Notes: a model not told the origin generated them from the sequence alone. Positions 17,618 to 27,775 are shown, counted from the stretch's first letter. The stretch is DNA of 64,000 bases from Veillonella atypica KON (GCF_002959915.1 NZ_PPDE01000003.1:1-64000), one strand, 5' to 3'. Program-made: numbers and translations.

Positions 17618-18802
17618 CTATTCTTCTAGTCCACAATCTTTGCTCATTAAATGATATGCATATTTACCGATACCCGCACTAATAACAAGCAATGCAGTCA
17701 ATACAATAAATGCAATAGTAAGGCTTGTACCATGAGCGATGAAACCAATTAATGCAGGCCCCATCAAAATGCCCATATAGCCAAGCATAGTAGATGTTGC
17801 TACAGCTTGTGTCATAGGAATAACATTTTGTTCCCCCATAGCGGAGAATAGATTTGGCACAACCATGGCTAAAGAGATACCTAATAATAGATAAGTATAC
17901 ATGGAAGCATAGCCAGGTAAGAATACGATGAGTGCCATTGCAATAGCACCTAGTAAGTACCCACCTACAACGACTTGCTTAGATGTTACATGTTTACCGA
18001 TTGTATTACCAAGGAGACGACCAATACACATAGTGCCATTAAAAAGCATGACGCCCATGACAGCTTCTTGAATAACAATACCTTTATCTTCAAATAAGTA
18101 AAGCGCACTCCAGTCACCTACGGCCCCCTCTACTAAATAGGATACAAAGGATAAGAGACCAAAAATAATGGCAATTGGATGAAATGATAATGGGCTTTTA
18201 GATTTTTTTACAACCTTTGCATTTGGATCGCTACCAAAGGTTAACATAAATTGACTAACTACGACCATCGCAATAAAAAGTATGATGAGAAGTCCCCAAA
18301 TACTTTCATTCACAGGCAAAGATAATATTTTTAAAAGAACAAGCAATACACCGGCACCTGCAAAGCCACCTAAGCTCCACCCACCGTGATAAGCACCCAT
18401 TAAATGCTTTTTACTTACCTTTTCGGTTAAAATAGCTTGTAAGTTGGCAGAAGCACCACTAAGGCCTACGCCAATGCCAAAGAAAAATAATGCTATTGTG
18501 GTTGTCACAATTGTAGAACACATGGTAACAATAGCCAGAGACAACATGCCGATAAAACTAGCTAATAAAACGACTCGCTTACAGCCAAAGCTTTCTACAA
18601 GTTTACCAGCTATAGCCATGGATAAACAAGAACCTACACCGAGCAACAAAATCATGGAACCTAATACATCCTCACCGATGATTAGTTTCGCTTTTAAATA
18701 TGGCACAAATCCGGCCCATAAGGCAGTGTACATACCAGGGATAAAAAATGCACCAAATGCACCACGAATATTAGATTTTGAAACAGAAACTTGTTCGCTC
18801 AT
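17618..18802 (-). CDS. MFS transporter (YbjJ-like)
   Basis: A 394-aa inner-membrane protein with twelve predicted helices. The segment GVGLSGASANLQAILTEK followed by HGGWSLGGFAGAG in the first half resembles the YbjJ branch of the major facilitator superfamily, whose substrates are poorly defined. The start at 18802 (MSEQVSV) lies next to AAGGAC; a second ATG is at 18805, and the longer frame to 18874 is unsupported. No neighbouring gene suggests a substrate. Confidence 0.8.
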   Translation of the reverse strand: MSEQVSVSKSNIRGAFGAFFIPGMYTALWAGFVPYLKAKLIIGEDVLGSMILLLGVGSCLSMAIAGKLVESFGCKRVVLLASFIGMLSLAIVTMCSTIVTTTIALFFFGIGVGLSGASANLQAILTEKVSKKHLMGAYHGGWSLGGFAGAGVLLVLLKILSLPVNESIWGLLIILFIAMVVVSQFMLTFGSDPNAKVVKKSKSPLSFHPIAIIFGLLSFVSYLVEGAVGDWSALYLFEDKGIVIQEAVMGVMLFNGTMCIGRLLGNTIGKHVTSKQVVVGGYLLGAIAMALIVFLPGYASMYTYLLLGISLAMVVPNLFSAMGEQNVIPMTQAVATSTMLGYMGILMGPALIGFIAHGTSLTIAFIVLTALLVISAGIGKYAYHLMSKDCGLEE

Positions 18803-18928
18803 CATGTCCTTTCTGGTTTCTAGAACCGTTCGGCGAAGAAAGGCCCTTTTGTATCCGCTAGGCCGCGATAACATGCGTTTCTAGGGGAAACCATTTTAAC
18901 TACAAGAAAATTATATTGAGAATATAGT

Positions 18929-18959
18929 AACCCTCTTTACACATAATGTAAAGAGGGTT
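18929..18959. terminator. terminator hairpin after the DUF554 gene
   Basis: AACCCTCTTTAC (18929-18940) and GTAAAGAGGGTT (18948-18959) form a perfect 12-bp stem 15 nt after the DUF554 stop. The following T tract on the minus strand is poor. Confidence 0.65.
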
Positions 18960-18973
18960 CTTAAAATTTAAAT

Positions 18974-19690
18974 TTAAATTAAAAACGTAAGGCCCATAGC
19001 GATAAAAATAGCAGGTAATAAATTAGCTAAACGAATCTTATTAGGCCAAATAATATTAATGCCTACACAGAAAATTAAGATGGATCCTACATAGGATAAA
19101 TTGTCGATAGCCTGCTGTGTCATAAGTGGTGCCGCAACATGCGCTAAGGCCGTAATCAACCACTGCGTGATACCTACAGGAATGAAGGAAAACAATGCGC
19201 CCTTCCCCATGGATGAGGTCATAACCATAACGATAACACCATCAAGAATTCCTTTGAGTAGCAAGGTTTGGTAATCTCCTGTCAATCCATCTTGAATTGA
19301 ACCGAGCACGCCCATCGCACCAACAGTAAACGTAAGTGATGCAGTGATAAACGCTTGCGTAAACTTAGGGTCCCCTGTATTACCGGTTTTATCTTTCACC
19401 CAGTCACCAAAGACCGTAATCCATCGGTCTAAATCAATGATTTCACCAATCACAGCACCAACTACCATGCTGATAATCATCAACAAAGGTCCAGTAGTTT
19501 GCAAGGAACCATTAACGATAACCAGCATAAATTGCATGGCTCCGCTCATCCCTAGTAACAGCACGATGATACCACATACTACCATAAGGGTTTGTTTTAA
19601 ATTGTCCTTCATAAATCGGCCGCACGTGAGCCCAATAATACTACCACCGATAATGAGCCCCATGTTGATAACCGTACCTAAACCAATCAT
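18974..19690 (-). CDS. DUF554 membrane protein
   Basis: A 238-aa protein with about seven hydrophobic segments. The start MIGLGTVINMGLIIGGSIIG and the middle block FITASLTFTVGAMGVLGSIQDG are the signature of the DUF554 (YdfK/YqgA) family. Function unknown; a transport role has been proposed for the family but not shown. It stands alone between two terminators. Confidence 0.82.
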   Translation of the reverse strand: MIGLGTVINMGLIIGGSIIGLTCGRFMKDNLKQTLMVVCGIIVLLLGMSGAMQFMLVIVNGSLQTTGPLLMIISMVVGAVIGEIIDLDRWITVFGDWVKDKTGNTGDPKFTQAFITASLTFTVGAMGVLGSIQDGLTGDYQTLLLKGILDGVIVMVMTSSMGKGALFSFIPVGITQWLITALAHVAAPLMTQQAIDNLSYVGSILIFCVGINIIWPNKIRLANLLPAIFIAMGLTFLI

Positions 19691-19773
19691 CTTCTTATCC
19701 TTTTCCTTACGTATGAAAGTTATTATGAAAGTAGTATATCAACTATATCGATAACAATCAATATAAAATATCA

Positions 19774-19809
19774 CAAAAAAACCGTATCTATGTTTCAGTA
19801 GATACGGTT
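19774..19809 (-). terminator. terminator of tag
   Basis: AACCGTATCTA (19780-19790) pairs with TAGATACGGTT (19799-19809), followed on the minus strand by seven T. Confidence 0.85.
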
Positions 19810-19818
19810 CTATTTATA

Positions 19819-20415
19819 TTAATCATCTATTGTCATATAAACCACAGGATTAGCCTCATTGATTTCATTAAAACAAGGGCAATCCTTACCGTGATCGTTG
19901 ATGAGACCACTAGCTTGTAAATGGGAATAGATGGTCACAGGTCCTACAAATTTGAACCCTCGTTTCTTAAGATCTTTGCTAATGCGCGTAGATAATTCAT
20001 TTTTAGCAGGCACCCTTCCCTCAGAATGGCCTTCATAGATAAGAGTCTTATGATTGGTGAAAGCCCATATATATTCGCAAAAGGATCCAAATTCGTCTTG
20101 AATGCGTTGGAACGCCTGTGCATTATTGATGATGGCCTCAATCTTCTTGCGGGATTTTAACATTCCCTCTGTACTCATAATGCGCTCTATATCTGTTTCC
20201 GTATATTCAGCTACTGCATCAACATCAAAATAATCAAAACACTGACGTATAACGTCTCGTTTATTTAAAATCGTAAGCCAACTCAGACCGCATTGTAGGC
20301 TCTCCAAACATAAATGTTCAAATTGATGTTGATCATCATGAATAGGACGCCCCCATTCATAATCATGATACGCCTGATACAGTGGCGTTGTGGGCCAGGA
20401 ACAAGTGACTTTCAT
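19819..20415 (-). CDS. tag: DNA-3-methyladenine glycosylase I
   Basis: Base-excision repair enzyme that removes 3-methyladenine. At 198 aa it has the normal length. Zinc-binding residues are visible at both ends: the N-terminal Cys5 with the HDYEWG segment, and the C-terminal NDHGKDCPCF. QCGLSWLTIL (about 41-50) is the family's substrate-pocket motif. Single gene with its own terminator. Confidence 0.93.
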   Translation of the reverse strand: MKVTCSWPTTPLYQAYHDYEWGRPIHDDQHQFEHLCLESLQCGLSWLTILNKRDVIRQCFDYFDVDAVAEYTETDIERIMSTEGMLKSRKKIEAIINNAQAFQRIQDEFGSFCEYIWAFTNHKTLIYEGHSEGRVPAKNELSTRISKDLKKRGFKFVGPVTIYSHLQASGLINDHGKDCPCFNEINEANPVVYMTIDD

Positions 20416-20589
20416 GAAGGCTCCTTTCTATGCTACAACTAGCCTGTTACTAGAAATCGCGCTATACATACAATAATACCCATGCTCACTAGATTTGTAA
20501 AGAATACCATACGTCGTATTCACCGCCCCTAATATGTAACTCATCTATTAATAATTTAAATGTTTTTAAAATAAAATTGTAGAAATTCA

Positions 20590-20618
20590 TTTACAATTCA
20601 CGAAAAATGTTATATTAT
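20590..20618 (+). promoter_or_regulatory. promoter of the autotransporter gene
   Basis: TTTACA (20590-20595), 17 nt, TATTAT (20613-20618). The transcript would have an AT-rich leader of about 170 nt. The rest of the 20416-20793 gap holds nothing else I recognise. Confidence 0.55.
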
Positions 20619-20793
20619 TTTAAATATATTTTAAATGTGTCTGACACAAAGTCTTTATAAAGCGAGTATATATCTATCTTTCATTATATAAGAGAGTATT
20701 AAATCAACCGATAGCTATATATTCATTTATGAAGAGTCTTTCACAATATAAAAATAAATTACAAATTAAGTAATATAGTTGAGGTGTAAGAGA

Positions 20794-23061
20794 ATGAGAG
20801 CGAGAAATAAGATGTTATTGTCCGCTGTAATGATGACTATGTTATCATCTACAGTGGCCCTCCCTAGCACGTGGGCGGCAGCAGGCCTTGGTTCTAATGG
20901 CAATGTGTTTGCCGTAGGTTCTGAAAGTAAATTTGAAAGCACTGGCAATACGACGGCAACAGGTGTTATTGCATCAAACGGCGGTCAAGTGACTATTGCC
21001 TCCTTAGATACGCCTGATCAAAATCAATTACCTAAGCGCCATCGCCAACCAGCTTTCATTACAGGCATGCTAGATAATAGTTCCATTCAAGTGGATGGCG
21101 GAGTTATGAACGTGAATACCGCTCCATGGGATGCACCCTATCCACTAGCATTTGCCTATAATAGTAAAATTAATCTTGGTGTCGATGATGCAGGCACTGT
21201 AAAGCACAAAGTGTTCAATATGCAAGGTAATGTGCTCGTGTCCGACAAAACAATGCCTCCATATCAACAACAGCAACCATCTGTGATTAACATCGGTCTA
21301 GGCCGTGCTCATAATAGCCCTAACCAATTTACCGGCAAGGCTGTGAATACCTTAGAAGATAAGGGCGGTGAAATCAATATGACCTTTGATGGTGGTATGT
21401 GGAGCCACGATAACATGGGTGGCTTGGAGGCATTCCAAATTAAAGGCAACGAAGCGCGCAGCAGTATCAATACACTCAAAGGCACTCGTACACGTGAAGG
21501 ATTCAGCCGTATTTCTCAAGATTCTCGCAGCGACATCCACGTTAATAATTTAGACGGCCACATCAATGTCATTTACGATATGAGCGCTGGTACTGGTTTG
21601 AACTTCGCTAAACCAGCCGCTCAAAAAACAGGCCTTGATGCATCTGACATCGAAGGCGGTAACTTCATCGTAAAATCCGCTACAACAGGGTCTGGGGTAC
21701 ATGGCTATGTAACAGGCGATCATCTCGATACGTCCTCTGAAAGCAATGTAAACAAGATTCTAGATAACTTGGCGCATAAATTCTATTACGAAAATTATAT
21801 GAATGGTGAAAGAAACCTTTCTGGTACTGTATCCATCGCTTCTAATGGCATCGTGTCAAGCTTCAAAAAAGCGTTAACTACAGACCAAAAAGAAGGTGCT
21901 ATTACATGGCAAAACGGTAATGGTCAAGGTTCCTATTCGGCTCCTACTCCAACGCCTACGCCAGCTCCAACACCAGTAACTCCAGTTACTCCGGCACCTA
22001 GCCCTGTGACTCCAACACCTCCCCCTGTAACTCCAGTTACTCCGGCTCCTAGCCCTGTTACTCCAGTTACGCCAACACCTTCTCCTGTTACTCCGGTAAC
22101 TCCAGCACCTAGCCCTGTGACACCTGTAACTCCTGTTACACCGGCACCTACTCCGATAACTCCAGGTGCTTACGATACACCACAAATGCGCGGCATTCGT
22201 TCTGCTGTAGTTGGTAATATCAACGCATGGCGTACAATGACGAGCGATATGAATCGTGCTAACCAATTACAACAAGGTTCCCCAACAGGTATTTGGGCTC
22301 GTATTGGTGGCGGTAGATATAATTATTCTAATGACGGTATCAATACAGCTACTGATTACACAAGCATCCAAGGCGGTTATGATACTAAAACTATCCGTGA
22401 CTGGACCGTTAGTGGCCAAGTTTCTTACCTACGCGGTTCTGAAGATTATGTATTCAATGGTTCTGGCAAGGTAAAATCCTTTGCTGTTGGCGCTTATGGA
22501 TTGAAAGACCTTGGTAAGGATCAATACGTACATGTAGAATCTCAAGTAGGTCGTATCTCTAATGAATTTACAGCGCGTAATGAAATCGGCCAAGCTAAAT
22601 CTGGCGATGTAAAATCCAATGCGTATAGCTTCGGCGTTCGCTACGGCAAAACTATAAAATCTGCTAATGGTTTCTATGTAGAACCACAAGCACAGTTGAA
22701 CTATACACACTTCGGTGGTCGTGACTTTACAGCAGGCAATGTTTCCGTTAACCAAGCTGGTGTAAATAGCACCTCCGGCAAACTAGGCCTCGAAGTAGGC
22801 AAACAATTTGGCAATGGTAACCTATATACACGCTTTGCTGCAGGTCATGCTTTCACAGGCAATGTGAAAACTACCTATGCTAGCGGTAATGCCGTAAAAT
22901 TGACAGAACAAGACCTCAAAGGCACTTGGACTGAACTCGCATTCGGCGGCCGTTATGGTTTCAATACGAACAACAGTGTATATGCAGACGTTACTACCGG
23001 TCTATCTGGTGATTATCAAGCTGACTGGGGTGTAAACGCAGGATTTACTCATAAATTCTAA
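20794..23061 (+). CDS. autotransporter adhesin (type Va)
   Basis: A 755-aa surface protein. Order: signal peptide (1-30, cleavage after TWA or AAA); passenger (about 31-385) rich in Asn, Ser and Gly with IQVDGGVMNVN-like strands as in pertactin-type beta helices; a proline-rich linker of repeated PSPVTPVTPAPSP (about 387-455); a linker helix; then a 12-strand type barrel (about 488-755) ending in GFTHKF, whose final Phe is the BAM recognition signal. GAGGTG precedes ATG 20794. Role in adhesion or coaggregation is inferred from the family; the ligand is unknown. Confidence 0.9.
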   Translation: MRARNKMLLSAVMMTMLSSTVALPSTWAAAGLGSNGNVFAVGSESKFESTGNTTATGVIASNGGQVTIASLDTPDQNQLPKRHRQPAFITGMLDNSSIQVDGGVMNVNTAPWDAPYPLAFAYNSKINLGVDDAGTVKHKVFNMQGNVLVSDKTMPPYQQQQPSVINIGLGRAHNSPNQFTGKAVNTLEDKGGEINMTFDGGMWSHDNMGGLEAFQIKGNEARSSINTLKGTRTREGFSRISQDSRSDIHVNNLDGHINVIYDMSAGTGLNFAKPAAQKTGLDASDIEGGNFIVKSATTGSGVHGYVTGDHLDTSSESNVNKILDNLAHKFYYENYMNGERNLSGTVSIASNGIVSSFKKALTTDQKEGAITWQNGNGQGSYSAPTPTPTPAPTPVTPVTPAPSPVTPTPPPVTPVTPAPSPVTPVTPTPSPVTPVTPAPSPVTPVTPVTPAPTPITPGAYDTPQMRGIRSAVVGNINAWRTMTSDMNRANQLQQGSPTGIWARIGGGRYNYSNDGINTATDYTSIQGGYDTKTIRDWTVSGQVSYLRGSEDYVFNGSGKVKSFAVGAYGLKDLGKDQYVHVESQVGRISNEFTARNEIGQAKSGDVKSNAYSFGVRYGKTIKSANGFYVEPQAQLNYTHFGGRDFTAGNVSVNQAGVNSTSGKLGLEVGKQFGNGNLYTRFAAGHAFTGNVKTTYASGNAVKLTEQDLKGTWTELAFGGRYGFNTNNSVYADVTTGLSGDYQADWGVNAGFTHKF
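21945..22165 (+). repeat. proline-rich repeat tract in the autotransporter linker
   Basis: Imperfect repeats of PTP, PSPVTP and VTPAP units encode a rigid stalk between passenger and barrel. Near-identical 12-30 nt units such as CCTGTTACTCCAGTTACTCC make the tract prone to length change by slippage. Confidence 0.85.
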
Positions 23062-23461
23062 TTTATATAACATACCGTTATATACGGCCATATAGTTGTA
23101 CAACCATAGATATCTCCCCTGTATATCCCTTGCATATCTATGAGAGACGCATCCTAATATATTTCCCCTTTTTATGCAATACTACTCCCATAGGATGCTA
23201 CTTTCCCCTCTTATCGTAAGCTGTATGGCCTTATATACATACATTTAGATTCCGTCTAAATGTTTACTAACTTTCTTACTACAATGCAAAACGCCCCCTT
23301 CATTGGCAGCCTTAGATGGTTGCTGTGAAGGGGGCGTTTTGTTTTGCTAATAGTCATTTTATTAAGAAATATTAGATTACCATGTAAAATGTATACCTAT
23401 AGCTATATTTTACATTATAATGTATGTAATTATAAAATTTGACAATAAAGGAGGTGATGCT
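23062..23461. other. gap between autotransporter and HipA-like gene
   Basis: Contains the strong terminator at 23287-23345 and the short AT-rich promoter region of the HipA-like gene. No frame, RNA or repeat was recognised in 23062-23286. Confidence 0.6.
23287..23345 (+). terminator. terminator after the autotransporter gene
   Basis: CAAAACGCCCCCTTCA (23287-23302) and TGAAGGGGGCGTTTTG (23326-23341) pair perfectly over 16 bp, followed by TTTT. Confidence 0.85.
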
Positions 23462-24598
23462 ATGTGTACGTATATCCTAATGCATAAAAATATTCCTGTG
23501 TTAACAGCAATATTAGATGATACGTTAACAGTAACCAAGGTTACTGAAATCATAAATCCAGACCGCAAACCATTGAATATGATGGTCATGGACAACCAGG
23601 AAATCGCACTTAATGATTTTTTAAGGTATCATGCTATACCAAGCTCTAGACCTAATTTAGAAGATCTACTAGAGGCCTATCACGCATCAGATGCATTAGA
23701 ATTTTCATTAAAATCATATCAACTTAATCTATCTGACCACTATTGGATGAAACCAATACACTCTAATTTAGATTGGGATACTATCAATTTTTATGACCAT
23801 CCTATAATTGACACGCCTTTATTCTTATCTGATTCTGATGATATCGATATCGATTTAATTACACCGAATTCATCTGTAAACGGTTCTCTTCGTCAGATGT
23901 GGGTGCAACAAAAAAAAGGTATTCGCCTATTAAAAGCTGGAAACTTCCTCAATCAACAACCATTTAATGAAGTATTTGTGTCAAAATTATGCAAAGAACT
24001 AAACTTTCACCATGTACCATATGAATTAGAAACGATCGCATCTGGTGAAATCGTGTCATCTTGCCCACTATTTACGAGCGGAGACATTGAATACATCCCT
24101 GCCTGGCACATAGCAGCGCCACTTAAACGACGCGATAATAAATACCAAGCGTTCTTAGATCAGTGTACACATTTTTCAATTCCAAATGTGAAAGCTCATT
24201 TAGATGCAACACTTACTTTGGACTATCTAACATTAAATGACGACCGTCACTACGGTAACTTTGGATTCTTACGGAATTCTACAACACTTGAATTCCTTGG
24301 CATGGCCCCTATCTTCGATAATGGCAATACCCTATGGTACAACGAAATGACGATTAATCCACATAGACCATTCCATACGTATCCATCATTACCGTTTAAA
24401 TCGAAACATGATAAGCAAATAAAGTATGTAACAACACCACTAACAATTCCGCAGTCATTGTCTAAAACAGCAATGGAATTGATGGATTCCATATATGCAA
24501 AAAATTCAAATATTACGGAAGATCGTCTTACTATGATGAAAACATTATTTACTGAACGGTTAGACATGCTAAATGCATATCTAATAAAATTAAAGTAA
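23462..24598 (+). CDS. orphan HipA-like kinase-fold protein
   Basis: A 378-aa protein with a HipA-type C-terminal kinase core. VNGSLRQMWVQ and IRLLKAG (about 140-165) fit the nucleotide loop and lysine, LTLNDDRHYGNFGFLRN (about 258-274) is the catalytic loop, and MAPIFDNGNTLWY (about 282-294) holds the metal-binding Asp. GGAGGTGATGCT precedes ATG 23462. There is no HipB-type antitoxin next to it, and no second gene in a cassette, so whether it acts as a toxin is unknown. Similar stand-alone proteins occur in many Firmicutes. It is AT-rich and begins the accessory island. Confidence 0.72.
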   Translation: MCTYILMHKNIPVLTAILDDTLTVTKVTEIINPDRKPLNMMVMDNQEIALNDFLRYHAIPSSRPNLEDLLEAYHASDALEFSLKSYQLNLSDHYWMKPIHSNLDWDTINFYDHPIIDTPLFLSDSDDIDIDLITPNSSVNGSLRQMWVQQKKGIRLLKAGNFLNQQPFNEVFVSKLCKELNFHHVPYELETIASGEIVSSCPLFTSGDIEYIPAWHIAAPLKRRDNKYQAFLDQCTHFSIPNVKAHLDATLTLDYLTLNDDRHYGNFGFLRNSTTLEFLGMAPIFDNGNTLWYNEMTINPHRPFHTYPSLPFKSKHDKQIKYVTTPLTIPQSLSKTAMELMDSIYAKNSNITEDRLTMMKTLFTERLDMLNAYLIKLK

Positions 24599-24655
24599 TA
24601 AAATATGTAAATGTCAATATAAGAATGTACAATTTTGACGATGTACAATGTACAG

Positions 24656-25411
24656 TTATTCCTTCTGTTGCATATGGTTTCGTAACCGGTATGAATCTCC
24701 AGTTATGCTAATCACATGTGCATGGTGAAGTAATCGATCAACAATAGCATTAGCTACTCGCTCATCATGTAAAATGGTAGCCCACTCATCAAAATTAATG
24801 TTAGACGTTACGATGGTACTTTTCTTTTCGTACCGTCTATCAATAATTTGAAATAGTAAGTTAGCATCACCTGGTTGTAACGGTAAATAGCCAATTTCAT
24901 CAATGATGAGTAATTGGTAGCGTGCATAATGCTTGAGCCGAGTTTCTAATCGTCCTTCATCTTTTGCACTCTTAAGGTTTTGAATTAAATCATGGCATTT
25001 AATAAAATAGGTGCTTCGTCTGTTACGAGAGCTTTCAATACCTAGTGATGTAGCTAAATGTGTTTTCCCAACTCCGCTAGAGCCAAGAAATACAATGTTT
25101 TCAGCTTGTTCCATGAATCCTAATGATGCTAAATCCTTAATTTGCATTTCGTTAATTTGTGGTTGAAATGAAAATTCAAAATCAACTAGTGTTTTCAAAT
25201 GAGGAAAATTACTAATTTTCACCATATGGTTAATTACGTTTTGTCGTTTAATATCAACTTCGTAATCACTCAGCTTCAATAACCACTCAATATGAGATAA
25301 GCTCTGTGTATTAGCTAATTCAATTGTTTCATCTAGGTGTAACATGCATTGTTTTAGTTTTAGATATGCTAGATTATCTTGTAAGCGTTGGTAATTAGTC
25401 TGTAGTGTCAT
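24656..25411 (-). CDS. istB: IS21 helper ATPase IstB
   Basis: AAA+ transposition helper of 251 aa. Walker A is GSSGVGKTHLATSLG (about 107-121) and Walker B LLIIDEIGYLPLQ (about 166-178); the C-terminal VDRLLHHAHVI is the IstB signature. Intact, overlapping the 3' end of istA by 17 nt. Confidence 0.93.
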   Translation of the reverse strand: MTLQTNYQRLQDNLAYLKLKQCMLHLDETIELANTQSLSHIEWLLKLSDYEVDIKRQNVINHMVKISNFPHLKTLVDFEFSFQPQINEMQIKDLASLGFMEQAENIVFLGSSGVGKTHLATSLGIESSRNRRSTYFIKCHDLIQNLKSAKDEGRLETRLKHYARYQLLIIDEIGYLPLQPGDANLLFQIIDRRYEKKSTIVTSNINFDEWATILHDERVANAIVDRLLHHAHVISITGDSYRLRNHMQQKE

Positions 25412-26694
25412 AGATAGCTCCTATCTTTTCCAAATTAGATTTTGCTTTAGCTTTCACATCTTCAGAACTTAGATAAGGAATTGTTTTCTGCAATTGTGCC
25501 TCATAATGAGAAGGCAAATAGTTAACCTTCTTATCACTTAATGGGTGCTGTGCAATCAATTCTGTGCTATCATATATGTATAGCATCTTATCTATGGTCT
25601 TTAAGGTCATAGATTTGGCCACATATCCTGGCGGTACAGAATAGTGGCTACCACGAAAGCTAATGAGATTACTTGCTGAAACCTTAGCTTTTGGGTGATC
25701 TATGCGGTAGGAATCTCTTATCACTTTTGTTGGAAGTGGGGTAAGAGATTCCTTTTCTTTTTCAAGCAGTGCAGACGGTATTTGTCTTGTAGCTTGAGAA
25801 ATCGCTAGATTACTACGTAAAATAATTTTTTGAATCTGTTCTTCCACTTCTTGTATTGTTAATTTTCCTTGGTACGCATGAATTTCATCTAGAATTTTCA
25901 TTTGGCTTTCTACTTTGCCTTTCGTTTGTGGACGGCGCGCCATACACGGCTTAAATGTAAAGCTAAAGTCACTTGAAAATTGGTTCTGCTTTGGTATGAA
26001 GCTGTCCTTTAGTTCCAGCTAGCCTCGGTTGTACCATCACGGTTTTCATATTATCTGTTAATAGTACATGCGGAACACCTTGTAATTGTTCAAAGAATTC
26101 TACCAATGCATCTTGTAGTGTTTCAGTAGTTCTATCGAAAGTGACCTTTGCTAATTTGTATCGAGAATAGCCTAATGTCATCAGCAATATATTAAAAGTT
26201 ATGTGTGTGCCATCATGTAATAGGAATTTAATATTCTCTTTCCAATCAACTTGAGCCTGTTCAGCTGGTGCGGTTTCAAAGCGAATCGTATGCTGTGTGC
26301 TAGGCGATGTATGTTTTCTATCAAAATAGGATTGAAATACTGGTATCTTTAAAATATAACCGCGAAATGTAGAGTAAGCAGCTGTGAGTCCATGGTTATC
26401 TACCAAGTATTGCCACAAGACACGCTTATAATAAAATTGTTGGGGCGTATCATCAGATAATAAAGTCTGTATTACGTCATAAAATTTATCAATCATAGAT
26501 GGTTTATGACGATGTGGATCAGGCGTTCCATTTTCATAATGAGATTTTATGGTGCGTCTATCATAGCCTAATTCACGACCTAGTAAACTATAATTAGGTT
26601 TCAAATTGCAAGCCTCCAGAATGTCTCTTAATAATGGTAAGTCTAATAATGATGTTACAGTAAATGAACTGTTAATAGCGTATACGTATTGCAT
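25395..26694 (-). pseudogene. istA: IS21 transposase IstA, frameshifted
   Basis: Two frames give one transposase. The upstream part (25969-26694, 241 aa) has the N-terminal DNA-binding region and the first two acidic residues of the DDE core (QVDWKEN and LTDNM). The downstream part (25395-25943) supplies RPQTKGKVES with the catalytic Glu. The frames differ by one base; reading through in the second frame across 25944-25980 gives FSSDFSFTFKPCMARRPQ, which is normal IstA sequence. A small indel near 25975 therefore separates the catalytic residues. A programmed frameshift is unlikely because IS21 does not normally use one here. Confidence 0.85.
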
Positions 26695-26866
26695 GTTGTT
26701 ATCACCTCAACTATAGTATCGGTGATACAATCAAAATTGTACATTCTTATATCATCATTTTTGTACATTCTTAGAGTATCATTTACATTTAGTTGATGAA
26801 TTCAGAAAGTTTAAGATTGAAGTAGTAGAGTTAATTCAATATGTAAGTAAATTTAAAACACTTACG

Positions 26867-27775
26867 ATGAATATACAAACTTATCTTTCAATAGCTCTAC
26901 TAGTTTTTTTAGGGATAGATACTAATGTATTTATACTATCTCTTATTCCGGGGATAACGTATACACAATATGATTACAATATGATATCTTATGTTGGTGC
27001 TATTCTTTATGCTCTTTATATATTTAGTATAAATTATATGAGATTGAATTATTATGAAAAAGATTCTTTTAATTGGCTTAATGTCGTTATAATAATTTTT
27101 TTAATAGTGGTTTTGCTATTAGGGAATAGTATTACTATTTCTAGTTCTAATTTTAGGTTTGCAAGCACTACTGACTATATATTTGGGAATGAGGTACTAT
27201 GGAGCGTAGATACACCTGAATTGTTCTTTCCTTTTTTGTACGGGACTCTTCTACTTTTTACATTTGGAATTGACAAATTATGGTCTAACCCTGATGTTAT
27301 TGAAACTAATGGGATTATTTTTGATAATAAAGTTATTGATGTATGGTGGGGAAACAGAAATGATTTAACCGATGGACAGATTAAGACTTTAAAGTTGTAT
27401 TATAGCCGTCAAGATAACTATCCTTTCTGGGTTGATATTTATAAAAGTATTTTAATTGATAGCCTATGGTTTTATGGGCGTAGTACTGTTCGTCAGTGGG
27501 GTATGTTTAATGTATTTTTAGCTTTTATTATATATAATTTTGTTGTAACTTATACTATTGAGCCATTCATTATAAGATATGCTTTATACATTTATCTCAC
27601 ATATACTGTATTTACTATGATATGTAGACGCTTGATAGATAGCAATAGCAGTATTTTCTGGCTTTTGTGTTTGTTTGTGCCTTTAGTTAATATATACGTA
27701 CTATACTTGTTATATAATAAAACTTCGGCAGTATATGATCAGGAAAGTAACTCAATCTTTTATTATCCTTTATAA
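26867..27775 (+). CDS. membrane protein with DUF805-like C-terminus
   Basis: A 302-aa AT-rich protein with about three N-terminal hydrophobic segments, a soluble middle (about 125-205), and a C-terminal membrane part where CRRLIDSNSSIFWLLCLF resembles the RRLHD...GWWLL pattern of DUF805. Function unknown. ATG 26867 has no clear ribosome site, and the frame stays open upstream to the IS21 right end (26782 and beyond, with protein-like sequence EFRKFKIEVVELIQYV), so the gene may have lost its 5' end to the insertion. Confidence 0.6.
   Translation: MNIQTYLSIALLVFLGIDTNVFILSLIPGITYTQYDYNMISYVGAILYALYIFSINYMRLNYYEKDSFNWLNVVIIIFLIVVLLLGNSITISSSNFRFASTTDYIFGNEVLWSVDTPELFFPFLYGTLLLFTFGIDKLWSNPDVIETNGIIFDNKVIDVWWGNRNDLTDGQIKTLKLYYSRQDNYPFWVDIYKSILIDSLWFYGRSTVRQWGMFNVFLAFIIYNFVVTYTIEPFIIRYALYIYLTYTVFTMICRRLIDSNSSIFWLLCLFVPLVNIYVLYLLYNKTSAVYDQESNSIFYYPL

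Larger units (their letters stand above)
24612..26781 (-). mobile_element. IS21-family element, decayed
   Basis: istA and istB genes in the normal order, flanked by inverted copies of TAAGAATGTACAA (left at 24619-24631; right at 26761-26773 and again at 26734-26746, the multiple end repeats typical of IS21). TG and CA dinucleotides lie 8 nt outside the outer copies on both sides, giving the proposed ends. No target-site duplication was found. istA is frameshifted, so the copy is probably inactive. Confidence 0.8.

Noticed and set aside
21874-22266. 130-codon minus-strand frame within the autotransporter gene
   Set aside because: Antisense shadow of the proline/threonine repeat; composition is extreme (Arg, Ser, Cys, Trp) and there is no start signal.
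25944-25980. Programmed frameshift in istA
   Set aside because: No clear slippery heptamer or stimulatory fold is visible, and IS21 elements do not normally use frameshifting in istA; a simple indel explains it.
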